This document shows positions 28,155-37,700 of a stretch of DNA of 64,000 bases, piece after piece. The notes beneath the pieces were generated by a model, which saw nothing but the letters and a program-made list of their open reading frames with translations, was not told where the DNA came from and ran no database searches. Both the position numbers and the translations under genes were made by a program. Source of the DNA: Gammaproteobacteria bacterium (GTDB lineage Bacteria; Pseudomonadota; Gammaproteobacteria; JAKEHO01). The stretch spans positions 1 to 64,000 of the forward strand of contig JAPUIX010000029.1 in the NCBI GenBank assembly GCA_027296625.1, in the 5' to 3' direction. The number at the start of each line of letters is the position of its first letter. The stretch's first letter is position 1.

Positions 28155-29510
28155 CTAAAGAAACCCGTAACGGTAGTTAACGATCACACGAATTCCCGTG
28201 GTCAGATCATCCGCGCCCTCTTGGTCCACAATTAGCCCGCGGATGCGGAACCACAGGCCCCTGAGAACCTCTTTGGGTGGGAGGTAGTCAAGGGTCATAT
28301 TAAATTCGCTCTCATCCGGCAAGGCGATATGGGTGGTGGCATCGCGCGCGCCGGTGCCGCGGGCAAAACTCCCGAACATGCTCAGCCCTGCGAGCGCCTG
28401 TTGCTTGAAGTGATAGGACATCCCGACCAACCAAGCATCCTCTCCGGCCCGGTTAAAGTCTAACTCCATCAAGGACACGAATCCCGGATAGCCACCCCAG
28501 GGACTCCTTATGGCGGCCCCATTGGAAGTCGTGTTAAACGCGACGTTCAAGATCGCGCCTTTGTAGCTCACTGCCACCTGAGCCCCGCCATTTTGGGTGT
28601 CGAAAGAGCCCAGCAGGGCGTCGCCGACGCTGCGTTGATCGGTGAACTGGCCCGAGAGTCCGAGTTCCAGCTCGTCGGTGATGGCGCTCGTGAAGTTCGC
28701 TTCAGTATAGAACGTGTTGAACAGATCGAATCCATAGAAGTTGATTGCGCCGCCGGTGAGGTTGTCCGTTGGCGCAACGATCGCGCCAACCATCGCAACG
28801 CCTTTGTCACTTCCCGGCACGCCCGCCACGTCCGACATCGATCGGAAGGTGTCTGCGCTCTTTGTCTTTATCTGATCGATATACCCAACGGAGATCCCCA
28901 GACGTCGACCCAGATAGCGGGCGTCATAAGCCTCAAAGGTATTTGCCACCATGCGGTCGTCGTCCCCATTCACATAGACCAGGTTCAATCGTTGCCTGTA
29001 CAGTCGCGAAAGAAATTCCTTGTGCTGAAGTTGGACATAGGCCGTACCCAGGACGGTGAACCCGCCTTGGCCGGGGCCAAGGAGTTCGGTGCCATCGCGT
29101 GTCTCGGGGCCAAAGAGTTTCTGGGAGGTGAAGAGCTCCGCGGAAACTGAAAACAATTCCTTCCACTGTCCCGACACATAGTAGAGCGAGCCCCCCAGGG
29201 CCCATGCTTCGTTTTTGCTGCCGTCGAGGTTGTTTTGGTCAAGATAATAGGTGCGCGGCTTGATGCCGAAGCGCGTGTCACGGACAAAGGGTGTACGGTC
29301 TTTGAGCCATTCGTCCACGCGGGGATGGAGCCGCCCTACATCTACTGGCGTTTCAGTAAAGGCACGCTGCACCCTGTCCTGAAGTTGTTGCACCGAAGCG
29401 GGCGCAGGCTCTTGGGCACGAATGTATTCTGCGGATCGGCTCTGTTGCGATACCAAGCAAAAAACCACAGGCGCCACCAACGCAATGCGCCGTGATCGGA
29501 TATGATCCAA
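28155..29510 (-). CDS. OprD-family-like outer-membrane porin
   Basis: The 451-residue protein has a signal peptide, an N-terminal plug-like stretch, then an OprD-type beginning (DTRFGIKPRTYYLDQNN, KNEAWALGGSLYYVSGQW, KLFGPETRDGTELL). Strands alternate through to a C-terminal strand ending in an aromatic pattern (IVNYRYGFL). FEAYDARYLG and FYTEANFTSAIT fit the family. It would be a substrate-specific channel, substrate unknown. It converges on ssb with 18 bp between the stop codons, and no terminator hairpin is obvious. Confidence 0.72.
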   Translation of the reverse strand: MDHIRSRRIALVAPVVFCLVSQQSRSAEYIRAQEPAPASVQQLQDRVQRAFTETPVDVGRLHPRVDEWLKDRTPFVRDTRFGIKPRTYYLDQNNLDGSKNEAWALGGSLYYVSGQWKELFSVSAELFTSQKLFGPETRDGTELLGPGQGGFTVLGTAYVQLQHKEFLSRLYRQRLNLVYVNGDDDRMVANTFEAYDARYLGRRLGISVGYIDQIKTKSADTFRSMSDVAGVPGSDKGVAMVGAIVAPTDNLTGGAINFYGFDLFNTFYTEANFTSAITDELELGLSGQFTDQRSVGDALLGSFDTQNGGAQVAVSYKGAILNVAFNTTSNGAAIRSPWGGYPGFVSLMELDFNRAGEDAWLVGMSYHFKQQALAGLSMFGSFARGTGARDATTHIALPDESEFNMTLDYLPPKEVLRGLWFRIRGLIVDQEGADDLTTGIRVIVNYRYGFL

Positions 29511-29839
29511 CCTTAGATTCCCCCAAATGACAGCAAGCGGTATTGTGAACTCAGTCTATTCCGTCAACCATTCTTGGTGCCTTAGGTCAATGTTGTGTCA
29601 TGACAAAATAAATGGAAAACACTTAATCATTAAACTTATTATGACAGCCGCAATTTATTTCCGTGCCAGCACTGTGACCGGCAGCTTTGCAGACTGCCAG
29701 ACCTGAGTCACGATAACCTATTTTTATTTATACCATCACGCTTGCCTCTCACCTAAAATCCCCCTACGATGCCAAGCTCCAAAACAATTGAATCCCAACG
29801 CAAGACTAGCCGACGAACATAAGAGACGTGGAGGATATG
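29511..29839. other. AT-rich divergent intergenic region
   Basis: About 330 bp between the divergent porin and lipoprotein genes. A 10-bp perfect palindrome TGTCATGACA (29596-29605) flanked by TT and AA is the only dyad noted; it could be a regulator site but matches no consensus closely. No coding signal is seen. Confidence 0.4.
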
Positions 29840-30322
29840 ATGCATCGTGCAGAGACCTGCCGAAAATCTGGGCTTTATTTCATTTCTCTACTGATTGTCG
29901 CGGCGCTGACGGCCTGTGCGGCGCAAGAAGACCGACCCCAGGGGTCACCCGTCCCGAGTGATCAGGTTGGGCAGCTTTTGCCCGGGAAATGGCAGGGAGA
30001 GTGGAGCGCCCGCTGGGCAACGGAAGGTCATGGCCCCGGGAAGGTCACATTCAATCTCAAATCAAACAAGCAGGGGCAAATCGCAGGGACAGGCGCTGCA
30101 ACCCCCTCGGGAGACTGCCCTGATCTGTTTAACATCAAAGGGAGCTATCAAAAGCAAGAAATCATAATGCGAATTTTTCTGACCGGCGCGTGCAGTGGCA
30201 GTGACCTCTCGATGAATATGCAAATGATGCGGACCGATGCAGGCGAATTCCTGTTGGTGGGCCACTGGTCACAACCGAATCGTAAGGACTACGGCTGGTT
30301 CTCCCTCACAAAGCAACCTTAA
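29840..30322 (+). CDS. Small lipoprotein, unknown function
   Basis: A 160-residue protein with a lipoprotein signal (FISLLIVAALTAC) followed by a Pro/Gln-rich linker and a beta-rich domain (LLPGKWQGEWSARW, KVTFNLKSNKQGQIAGTG, EFLLVGHWSQ). Its GxWxGxW-type start resembles lipocalin/extracellular domains of small lipoproteins. Of three in-frame starts (GTG 29828, ATG 29837, ATG 29840), the last has the best spacing from GTGGAGG. Confidence 0.75.
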   Translation: MHRAETCRKSGLYFISLLIVAALTACAAQEDRPQGSPVPSDQVGQLLPGKWQGEWSARWATEGHGPGKVTFNLKSNKQGQIAGTGAATPSGDCPDLFNIKGSYQKQEIIMRIFLTGACSGSDLSMNMQMMRTDAGEFLLVGHWSQPNRKDYGWFSLTKQP

Positions 30323-30502
30323 ATAGGCTTATCTTCAAGACGGACTGCGCTCGCCGACCCTGTCCCTTAATCGCAGGCAAGACTGGGTTTGGCTTTGTCA
30401 CACGTCAGAACCGAGATCACCAACGGCCCCGTTCGTCACTGGAATATGGGTTGTGGTGAGCGGATCCGGGTCCAGCACCTTCGAATCTTGCGCTGATCTT
30501 TA

Positions 30503-32173
30503 TTACCAAAGCGGCTTGTAGAACAACTTATCGGGTTTCTCGTGGACTGGCAGGTCATCCGGCAGTTGCACGTCCTCGGGTGCGAGCAACTCACCCCAAT
30601 CGGTTCGGGTCCCCATTTCTTCGATGATCTCTTCGGGCACAAAATCATGGCCAGCACGAATCTGCCAGCCGCCCCCGAGCGCCTTGTACACGGAAATCAG
30701 GCTCGTGACCACGTCACCGCGCGTTGCCGTTAGCTGATCCTGGCTCGTGACGAGGCGCTGCTGCGAATCCAAAACGCGCTGATAATCCGCGACACCGTCG
30801 CGGTACTGCAGGAGGGAAAGCTCGACGGAACGTTCTGACGCCGCTACGGATTCGGCAAGGTAGTTAGCCTGCTGCTGGCCTTGCAAGAAGCCCACGAGCC
30901 CATCTTCGACCTCGCGGGCCGCTTCAAGCACCGTGTTCTGGTAATTGACAATCAACCCCTGGAAGGTGGCATCTTGAAAGCGGACATTATTCTTAAGCCG
31001 CCCGTAGTTGAAGATCGGCCATTGGAAGGTGGGCCCAACCGTCGCCGTAAATGCGTCGCCGGTAAACAAATCGCTCAAATTGCTACTGCCGGTGGTGCTC
31101 GATAGAAAACCGATGGAACCGACCAGATTGAACTGGGGGTACAGATCCGTTCGTGCGATGCCGATCTGTGCGCTCTGTGCTGCGGCCTGAAGTTCTGCGG
31201 CGCGAATGTCCGGTCGGCGCCGAAGCAAGTCCGCCGGCATCCCGATGGCGACCTCCGCTGGGGTCGTTGGAATTACCCCGGCACCCTCCAAGATCGCCTG
31301 CAGTTCACTCGGGGGCATACCCAACAGAACGCTGAGTGCATTTTTCGCCTGACGCAGGCCCGCTTCCAAGGCAGGGATGGTTGCCTGGGTTTCGGTCAAG
31401 AGCGCCTTGGCCTGCTGGACATCGAGTTCCGTAGTCGCGCCGTTTTCGAAACGCACCTGCGCGATCTCAAGGCTTCGCTGCTGAATCGCCACGTTCTGGT
31501 GTGCGATCGCAATACGTTCCTCAAAGGTCCGGATCTGGACATAGGTGGCGGCACATTCAGCCGTGAGACTGACCAACACATCATCGTAGTTTGCAACGGA
31601 GGCGGCCAAATTGGCATCGGCCGCCTCGATGCCGCGACGGAACCGACCCCAAACATCCAACTCCCAGACCGTATCGAAGCCAATGTCAGCGGCTCCAAAC
31701 GAAGAGTCAGCAAACGCCGCAAAAAAATTTGGAGAACGTTCGCTCAGCTCGTTATACGTGATGCCACCACTCACCTGTTGTTGTTGGGGGTACTGGCTGC
31801 CGATGGCGATGCCTAAGAGCGCCCTGGATTCGAGAATTCGGATCCCGGCGATCTGAAGTGGCAGATTCTGTTGATAGGCCAACTCGATAATGCGATCGAG
31901 CACCGGGTCGTTAAAGACCGTCCACCAATCACTGTACTCCTCAGCTTGCGTGTTGACCTGTGGGTCGCTGGTCTCTATCCATTCATCAGCAACGGGTGCT
32001 TCGGGCGTCTGAAAATCCGGACCAAGCATCGTACAGCCGCTCGTCAACAGTGCTGCCACAAGCCCGGTGATCGTTCGCGAAGTGCTGAAGAGTCCTTGCC
32101 TCGCGGCAGGGCACACATTACGCGTGTGACGGAATGGACAACGAAGACCTGGAACGTTGGTTGTTTTCTTCAT
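30503..32173 (-). CDS. RND-efflux outer-membrane lipoprotein, NodT/OprM family
   Basis: This 556-residue TolC-fold lipoprotein would form the outer-membrane duct of a tripartite exporter. It has a lipobox (VAALLTSGC, Cys about residue 47), GPDFQTPEAPVADEW, and two TolC-like repeats: DPVLDRIIELAYQQNLPLQ, ARTYxQ-type helices (AATYVQIRTFEERIAIA, TELDVQQAKALLTETQA), PADLLRRRPDIRAAE and TVGPTFQWPIFNYGR. The C-terminal tail of about 60 residues is longer than usual. No RND pump or fusion protein is adjacent, so it is an orphan component or serves a system elsewhere. Confidence 0.92.
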   Translation of the reverse strand: MKKTTNVPGLRCPFRHTRNVCPAARQGLFSTSRTITGLVAALLTSGCTMLGPDFQTPEAPVADEWIETSDPQVNTQAEEYSDWWTVFNDPVLDRIIELAYQQNLPLQIAGIRILESRALLGIAIGSQYPQQQQVSGGITYNELSERSPNFFAAFADSSFGAADIGFDTVWELDVWGRFRRGIEAADANLAASVANYDDVLVSLTAECAATYVQIRTFEERIAIAHQNVAIQQRSLEIAQVRFENGATTELDVQQAKALLTETQATIPALEAGLRQAKNALSVLLGMPPSELQAILEGAGVIPTTPAEVAIGMPADLLRRRPDIRAAELQAAAQSAQIGIARTDLYPQFNLVGSIGFLSSTTGSSNLSDLFTGDAFTATVGPTFQWPIFNYGRLKNNVRFQDATFQGLIVNYQNTVLEAAREVEDGLVGFLQGQQQANYLAESVAASERSVELSLLQYRDGVADYQRVLDSQQRLVTSQDQLTATRGDVVTSLISVYKALGGGWQIRAGHDFVPEEIIEEMGTRTDWGELLAPEDVQLPDDLPVHEKPDKLFYKPLW

Positions 32174-32524
32174 CTTATTAATCTATTACGGGTGTCTACA
32201 GGCATCCCGCGAAGAATGCGTGGACGTCTCAGCAGAACGCCCCCTCTTCTTTTACGCAGACGCTCCATCGTACGCCGCGCACCATTATTCTGCTGCTCAA
32301 GATATTAAACGGTTCCCCGTCACAAGGCCAATTGGTCAAAACGAGTTTGCGCCACGGCTGCACACGACCGAGCAAAAAACCCCTGAATCCGTAGCCCGTA
32401 CCATTGCGATGCTGCTATACTCGATGGCTGACTCATGCCGAACAGGCTCCGTTCGGCCCCCCGGCCAATAATAGTACACAGAAAGAGTGCGCCCGATGCC
32501 GAGTTGCGCACCGCAAGAAAAACA
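32174..32524. other. Intergenic region between the NodT-type and Mla genes
   Basis: About 350 bp with no gene recognised. The frame of the downstream permease is open from 32435, but that part has no STAS or membrane character. Promoters for both divergent genes should lie here; none is convincing. Confidence 0.35.
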
Positions 32525-33691
32525 ATGTACGTGGTCAATAACGATCCGGAGGAAATTTCCATTCAGCAATCCAAGATAAGCTTCACTCGGCCGACTGAGG
32601 ACACGCTGCTCATCCGGTTTGTGGGGAGCTGGACTCTGCAGAATGGGCTACCCTCAGCTACCGAGGCGCAAAAGCATGTAACAGAAGGCTCACCAGTCCA
32701 GCGCGTCGCATTTGATGCCCAAGAACTCACGGGCTGGGACAGCGGGCTCTTGACCTATTTGATCAAGATCATCGATAGATGCAAAGAACGCAACATCCAG
32801 ATTGATCGGACAGGGCTGCCGGACGGGGTGAGGCGACTTTTGGATCTCGCCTATGCGGTGCCCGAACGCGAAGGCGCGCGGGTTGTTGCGAAGCGCCCCT
32901 CCTTAATCGCGCGCATCGGCGCGGATTCAATCAGGATCGCTCGCGGGGCCATGGAGACCATCAGTTTCATTGGCGAGGTCAGCCTCGCCTTCCTTAAGTT
33001 TTTGCGCGGCAAGGCCCAATATCGGCGCGTCGACTTTACCTTGACCATTCAGGAGGCTGGTCCAAAAGCCCTGCCTATCGTTACCTTGATCAGTTTCCTG
33101 ATCGGGGTGATCCTCGCCTTTATCGGCGCCGTTCAGCTCGAGCAGTTTGGCGCAGGGATCTACGTGGCCAATCTGGTTGGACTCGCCATGGCCCGGGAGA
33201 TGGGCGCCATGATGACCGGCATCATCATGGCTGGCCGCACGGGCGCGGCGTTTGCTGCCCAGCTTGGCACCATGATGGTGAACGAGGAGATCGACGCGCT
33301 GAAGACCATGGGCATCTCGCCCATCGAGTTCCTAGTCTTGCCCCGCATGCTCGCCCTCATGCTGATGCTACCGCTCTTGGTTTTGTACTCGGACGTCTTA
33401 GGGATCCTGGGCGGCGCATTCGTCAGTACCACCATCCTCGACATCGGTGCCCTGGAATACTTCGAGCAAACAAAGCACGCGATTGCAATAAAGGACTTCG
33501 CCGGCGGCCTCTTCAAGGGCACCCTCTATGGTACGCTAGTCGCCATCGCTGGTTGCCTGCGGGGTATGCAAAGCGGGCGCAGCGCAGCGGCTGTCGGCGA
33601 CGCGGCCACTTCCGCCGTGGTGACGGGCATCGTCTGGATCGTCGTTGCCTCTGCGATAACGACGGTCATTTACAACATACTCGGCATCTGA
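32525..33691 (+). CDS. MlaB-MlaE fusion: STAS domain plus lipid-transport ABC permease
   Basis: The 388-residue protein has an N-terminal STAS domain (about 20-110: IRFVGSWTLQNGLPSAT, VAFDAQELTGWDSGLLTYL, GVRRLLDLA), equivalent to MlaB. A MlaE permease follows, with LISFLIGVILAFIGAVQLEQFG, MGAMMTGIIMAGRTGAAFAA, EIDALKTMGI and LPRMLALMLMLPLL. It would be the inner-membrane core of a lipid transporter to or from the outer membrane. The chosen ATG 32525 starts the STAS part; GTG/ATG codons further up add only basic sequence. First gene of a four-gene operon. Confidence 0.92.
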   Translation: MYVVNNDPEEISIQQSKISFTRPTEDTLLIRFVGSWTLQNGLPSATEAQKHVTEGSPVQRVAFDAQELTGWDSGLLTYLIKIIDRCKERNIQIDRTGLPDGVRRLLDLAYAVPEREGARVVAKRPSLIARIGADSIRIARGAMETISFIGEVSLAFLKFLRGKAQYRRVDFTLTIQEAGPKALPIVTLISFLIGVILAFIGAVQLEQFGAGIYVANLVGLAMAREMGAMMTGIIMAGRTGAAFAAQLGTMMVNEEIDALKTMGISPIEFLVLPRMLALMLMLPLLVLYSDVLGILGGAFVSTTILDIGALEYFEQTKHAIAIKDFAGGLFKGTLYGTLVAIAGCLRGMQSGRSAAAVGDAATSAVVTGIVWIVVASAITTVIYNILGI

Positions 33692-33738
33692 AGGACAACT
33701 GTCCCTTAACACAAAACGCGATTTATTGGTGAGCTGAG

Positions 33739-34518
33739 ATGGCACAGGTGATGCCAGATGAAACACAACAAGCCGACGTGCAAATCACGGTCCGTGATCT
33801 GACGATGGCGTACGGAGACTTCGTGATCCAGCGGGATCTGAACTTCACGGTCCGGCGCGGGGATATCTTTATCATCATGGGGGGAAGTGGTTGCGGCAAG
33901 AGTACCTTGCTGAGACACCTCGTTGGACTCAAGTCACCGGCTCAAGGAAAAGTATTGTATGACGGCGAGAGCTTCTGGGACGTTGATCCCCTTGAACAGG
34001 TCAGGGTGATGAGACGCTTCGGGGTCATGTACCAGAGTGGTGCGCTGTGGAGTTCCATGACGCTCGCCGAGAACGTGGGCCTTGCCCTGGAAGAGTACAC
34101 AGACCTCAACCCCAGTCAGATCCGTGAGCTGGTATCGCTCAAGCTCGCGCTGGTGGGGCTTGCTGGGTTCGATGAATTCTATCCGTCTGAGATCAGCGGC
34201 GGCATGCAAAAGCGTGCCGGAGTGGCGCGGGCCATGGCGCTGGACCCCGATATCCTGTTTTTTGATGAACCCTCCGCAGGATTGGATCCGGTCAGTGCCC
34301 GGCGCATGGATGATCTCATTCTCGAGCTCCGGGACAGCCTCGGAGCGACGATGGTCGTGGTAACCCATGAACTCGCGAGCATCTTCGCCATCGGGGATAA
34401 CTCGACCTTTCTCGATCCCGAAACCAAAACGATGATCGCAAGCGGCCACCCTAAGACACTGCTGGCCGAGTCGAAGGATCCAAAGGTTCATAGCTTTCTC
34501 ACGCGAGGTGAGGTATGA
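33739..34518 (+). CDS. Lipid-transport ABC ATPase, MlaF-like
   Basis: A 259-residue ATPase with GGSGCGKSTLLRHLVG (Walker A), MYQSGALWSSMTLAENV (Q-loop region typical of the MlaF/Mkl branch), ISGGMQKRAGVARAMALDPD (signature) and LFFDEPSAGLDPVSA (Walker B). The VVTHELASIFAIGDN stretch is also characteristic of MlaF. It overlaps the MCE gene by 4 bp. It acts on the cytosolic face of the MlaE-type permease. Confidence 0.95.
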   Translation: MAQVMPDETQQADVQITVRDLTMAYGDFVIQRDLNFTVRRGDIFIIMGGSGCGKSTLLRHLVGLKSPAQGKVLYDGESFWDVDPLEQVRVMRRFGVMYQSGALWSSMTLAENVGLALEEYTDLNPSQIRELVSLKLALVGLAGFDEFYPSEISGGMQKRAGVARAMALDPDILFFDEPSAGLDPVSARRMDDLILELRDSLGATMVVVTHELASIFAIGDNSTFLDPETKTMIASGHPKTLLAESKDPKVHSFLTRGEV

Positions 34519-35564
34519 GCAAGCGCGCCAATCCAGCGGTAATCGGCGCATTCGTGCTGGGCGCTGTGGTGCTCATCATTGTTGGGGTGGTGGTCTTCGG
34601 TGCCGGTCAGTTTTTTGCCCAAAAGCAAAATGTGGTGGCTTATTTTAGCGGATCGGTCAAGGGGCTTGGCATTGGCGCCCCCGTAAAAGTCAGAGGCGTC
34701 ACCATCGGTTCGGTCACCAATATTGAGATGGAATACAATCCCGAGGACTTCCACGTTGTCATCCCGGTCTACTTTCGGCTTGACTTCAATAAGATCCACT
34801 ATATCGGCGTCGAAAGAGCTTCGTTTTTAAAGCAAGTGTACAAAGATCCCGAAGAACGCATGCAAAAATCGATTAAACAAGGTTTACGGGCGCAGCTGCA
34901 GTTGCAGAGCTTTGTGACCGGCCAGCTGTTCGTCGCCCTTGACTTCTTGCCCGATACACCCGTGCAGCTCACCGGCCGCGCCCCGGAGGATTATGTTGAA
35001 GTCCCAACGATCCCATCACCGCTGGAAGAATTAACCAAATCGATCGAGAAGCTGCCGCTCCGCGAACTCGCGAATGAAGCCGTGAGGGCGGTCAAAGGCT
35101 TTGCGGACCTGGTGAATTCTCCCGTAATGAAGAACATCCTCCACAACCTGGACACGACGCTGGAGGACATCGACAGACTAGTGAACACCGTCGACGCCGA
35201 GGTCAAACCACTGGCATCCAGCGCCGAGGAGACATTGGCAGATGCACGGACCACGCTTACCCGCGTGCAGTTGGCCCTTTCAGACGCCCAGGACCTGCTT
35301 CAAGGCGTCGACACCCAGGTCGAGCCGATCGCGGCAAGCGTCGAAGAGACCTTGGGAGAGGCGCGGGCCACATTGCAGCGGGCTCAAAAGACACTAGCCG
35401 ATGTTGACGACATGATCACGGCGCGCTCACCCACGCGCTATCGCATCAATGAGACGCTCAATGAGGTCGAGAGGGCAGCGCGATCCATTCGGGTGCTGGC
35501 CGATGAACTTGAACGACACCCCGAAGCGTTACTGCGCGGTAAGCCCAATACGGGAGGACAATGA
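34515..35564 (+). CDS. MCE-domain lipid-transport protein, MlaD-like
   Basis: The 349-residue protein has an N-terminal membrane helix (AFVLGAVVLIIVGVVVFGA) and one MCE domain (about 40-120: AYFSGSVKGLGIGAPVKVRG with VTIGSVTNIEMEYNP). A long helical tail contains two near-identical segments (EVKPLASSAEETLADART and QVEPIAASVEETLGEARA), an internal duplication likely to form a coiled coil or helical barrel in the periplasm. The tail is longer than that of E. coli MlaD. Both ends overlap neighbouring genes by 4 bp. Confidence 0.93.
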   Translation: MSKRANPAVIGAFVLGAVVLIIVGVVVFGAGQFFAQKQNVVAYFSGSVKGLGIGAPVKVRGVTIGSVTNIEMEYNPEDFHVVIPVYFRLDFNKIHYIGVERASFLKQVYKDPEERMQKSIKQGLRAQLQLQSFVTGQLFVALDFLPDTPVQLTGRAPEDYVEVPTIPSPLEELTKSIEKLPLRELANEAVRAVKGFADLVNSPVMKNILHNLDTTLEDIDRLVNTVDAEVKPLASSAEETLADARTTLTRVQLALSDAQDLLQGVDTQVEPIAASVEETLGEARATLQRAQKTLADVDDMITARSPTRYRINETLNEVERAARSIRVLADELERHPEALLRGKPNTGGQ

Positions 35565-36181
35565 TGCACCCGCTTTATACACGTCTGGCCCTCGTTATCA
35601 TTGGAGTTTTCCTCATCGTGTCGGCAGGCTGCGCCCGTACCCAAGCCACTAACTTCTACCTCTTGGCGCCCCTGCCACACAGCGAGACGGGGACCACGGC
35701 GGCCGAGGGGGGCCTAGTCATTAGCATCGGACCTGTGGCGCTTCCGGGTTATCTGGACCGACCACAGATCGTGAGCCGTCCCAGCGAAAACACCCTTCAC
35801 CTTGCGGTGTTCAATCAATGGGGAGAGCCACTTCAGGTTAATTTCGCGCACGTCCTTGCAGAAAACGTATCGATTTTACTCCCCAGCGATCACATTACCG
35901 TCTTTCCCGACCTCACAGGGACGCCGCATGATCTCAGTATTGCGGTCCAGGTAACGCGATTTGAACGTGATGCGAGTGGAAACGCCGTGCTCACAGCGCG
36001 CTGGCAGATCTTAGAAGGCCGCGACAGCGATGTGTTGCTGACACGAAACTCAAGTTTCAGCTCACCAATTGACGGACAGGACTACGAGGCGACCGTCACC
36101 GCGCTGAACCAAACGCTCACCGATTTCAGCCGTGAGGTCGCTGGGGCGATCAACTCGCTTTCAGAAACCGCATCACCCTAG
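35561..36181 (+). CDS. ABC-type transport auxiliary lipoprotein (PqiC-like)
   Basis: A 206-residue lipoprotein: lipobox VSAGC near residue 25, then NFYLLAPLPHSE and the family blocks ISIGPVALPGYLDRPQIVSR, HLAVFNQWGEPLQVNFAHVLAENVS and a C-terminal LTDFSREVAGAI helix. PqiC/DUF330-type lipoproteins partner with MCE transporters at the outer membrane. It overlaps the MlaD-like gene by 4 bp, which supports a physical complex. It converges on the MFS gene with only 5 bp between the stop codons. Confidence 0.93.
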   Translation: MMHPLYTRLALVIIGVFLIVSAGCARTQATNFYLLAPLPHSETGTTAAEGGLVISIGPVALPGYLDRPQIVSRPSENTLHLAVFNQWGEPLQVNFAHVLAENVSILLPSDHITVFPDLTGTPHDLSIAVQVTRFERDASGNAVLTARWQILEGRDSDVLLTRNSSFSSPIDGQDYEATVTALNQTLTDFSREVAGAINSLSETASP

Positions 36182-36186
36182 AGCGC

Positions 36187-37524
36187 CTACAGCGCATCGG
36201 GTGCCCGGGCGATGCGCGTCCAAACAAGAAATCGTTGCACAAACTCCGGGATCTGAATAAACACGGTCCCGGTGGCGACGACATTCAGCATCGCCACTAC
36301 GAGAAATACCTGAGGAATCGTCACACCTGCGCTGAGCAATCCGATCGTCACACCCGCCGAGACCACCATGAACAGGGCATTGAGGATATTGTTAGCGGCG
36401 ATGATCCGGGCACGATGGTGAGCCGCACTCCGATGCTGCATCAGCGCATAGAGTGGCACAATATAGATCCCCCCGAATAGCCCAATCAATGTGAGATCGG
36501 CAAGGACGCGCCAGTTCGCACCGTGCTGTAAAAATTCCGCAGCTCCGATTGGCGTTGCGATGTAGGCAGCGCTTGGGACCGGCACACCCACAAAGAAGAG
36601 ATCAATCGTGAACAACGTGATGCCAATGGCACCTAGGGGGACCAATCCCATTTCAATCCGCCCGCCTGATAACTTTTCGCACATCAACGCCCCGGCGCCA
36701 ATGCCGATGGAAAATGCGGTTAACAACAAGGTCCCCACATGCTCGTTACCAAGAAGGATATCCTTCGTATACGACGGCACCATCGACAGACACGTGGCCC
36801 CGACGAACCAGAACCAGGAAATCGCAATAATGGTCATAAACACCGTGCGATTCTCCCTGGCGAATCCCATCATTCGCAGCGTCTCGGCGGGAATGTTCCA
36901 ACTAATGGAAAGGCCGGGATCCGGTGCCAGGGCCTTGGGAATAAACTGGCTCGCGAGCCGTCCTAGTATAGCCACCGAAATAACAATGCCCGACACATAC
37001 AACGGCCCCGCAGATTGAATTGCGACGAGGACACCACCGGCAATCGTACCCAGCAGGATAGCGAGGTAGGTGCCCGTCTGAATCAACCCGTTGCCTCCAG
37101 TCAACTCTGACATGTCAAGATGCTGGGGAAGGATCCCGTACTTAAGCGGCCCAAACAGAGTCGATTGCGTCCCCAAGAAGAACAGAACGGTCATCAGGAT
37201 CCAGACGCTTTGAAAAAAAAACCCGACCGATGCAATCAACATGATGCAAATCTCGGCAAACTTGATATAGCGTATGAGAAATGATTTCTCATATTTGTCC
37301 GCAAGTTGGCCTGCTGTTGCGGAAAACAAGAAAAACGGAAGGATGAAAATCCCGCCGGCAAGGATCACCAGTACGGTGCTATTCATATCAAGATGGCTGG
37401 CTAATGTGAATGCAATGAAAAAGACCAGCGCGTTCTTATACACATTGTCGTTAAACGCCCCGAGAAACTGGGTTAAGAACAAAGGGGCAAAGCGTCGTTG
37501 CCTGAGTAATTTGAACTGGGTCAT
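36187..37524 (-). CDS. LplT-like MFS lysophospholipid transporter
   Basis: The 445-residue, about 12-helix MFS protein begins LLRQRRFAPLFLTQFLGAFNDN with FFLFSATAGQLADKYEKS and FGPLKYGILPQHL, all hallmarks of LplT and of the MFS half of LplT-Aas fusions. LplT flips lysophospholipids inward so that Aas can re-acylate them. Here the acyltransferase and acyl-ACP synthetase parts are absent, and the ORF simply ends after the last helix (EFVQRFLVWTRI). It is placed tail-to-tail with the Mla-type operon, another phospholipid system. Confidence 0.85.
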   Translation of the reverse strand: MTQFKLLRQRRFAPLFLTQFLGAFNDNVYKNALVFFIAFTLASHLDMNSTVLVILAGGIFILPFFLFSATAGQLADKYEKSFLIRYIKFAEICIMLIASVGFFFQSVWILMTVLFFLGTQSTLFGPLKYGILPQHLDMSELTGGNGLIQTGTYLAILLGTIAGGVLVAIQSAGPLYVSGIVISVAILGRLASQFIPKALAPDPGLSISWNIPAETLRMMGFARENRTVFMTIIAISWFWFVGATCLSMVPSYTKDILLGNEHVGTLLLTAFSIGIGAGALMCEKLSGGRIEMGLVPLGAIGITLFTIDLFFVGVPVPSAAYIATPIGAAEFLQHGANWRVLADLTLIGLFGGIYIVPLYALMQHRSAAHHRARIIAANNILNALFMVVSAGVTIGLLSAGVTIPQVFLVVAMLNVVATGTVFIQIPEFVQRFLVWTRIARAPDAL

Positions 37525-37700
37525 ATTAGCGATTCGCCAGCCAACGCATGATCTAAACTCCGCATGCTAGCTTAAGTATCGGCTCAATGCTTGGCCCTCG
37601 AAGGGCCCGACCCAAACTGCATTCATACGCTTGAGTTGACTCGTTGCCGTCATAAACTCGACAGCATATCGCGCCCACGCCCCCTGATCTTAAGGGCCGA

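Noticed and set aside
29596-29605. FNR- or NnrR-type operator at the TGTCATGACA palindrome
   Set aside because: The half-sites (TTGTG/GACAA) depart from the TTGAT and TTGAC consensus and the spacing does not fit a class II promoter.
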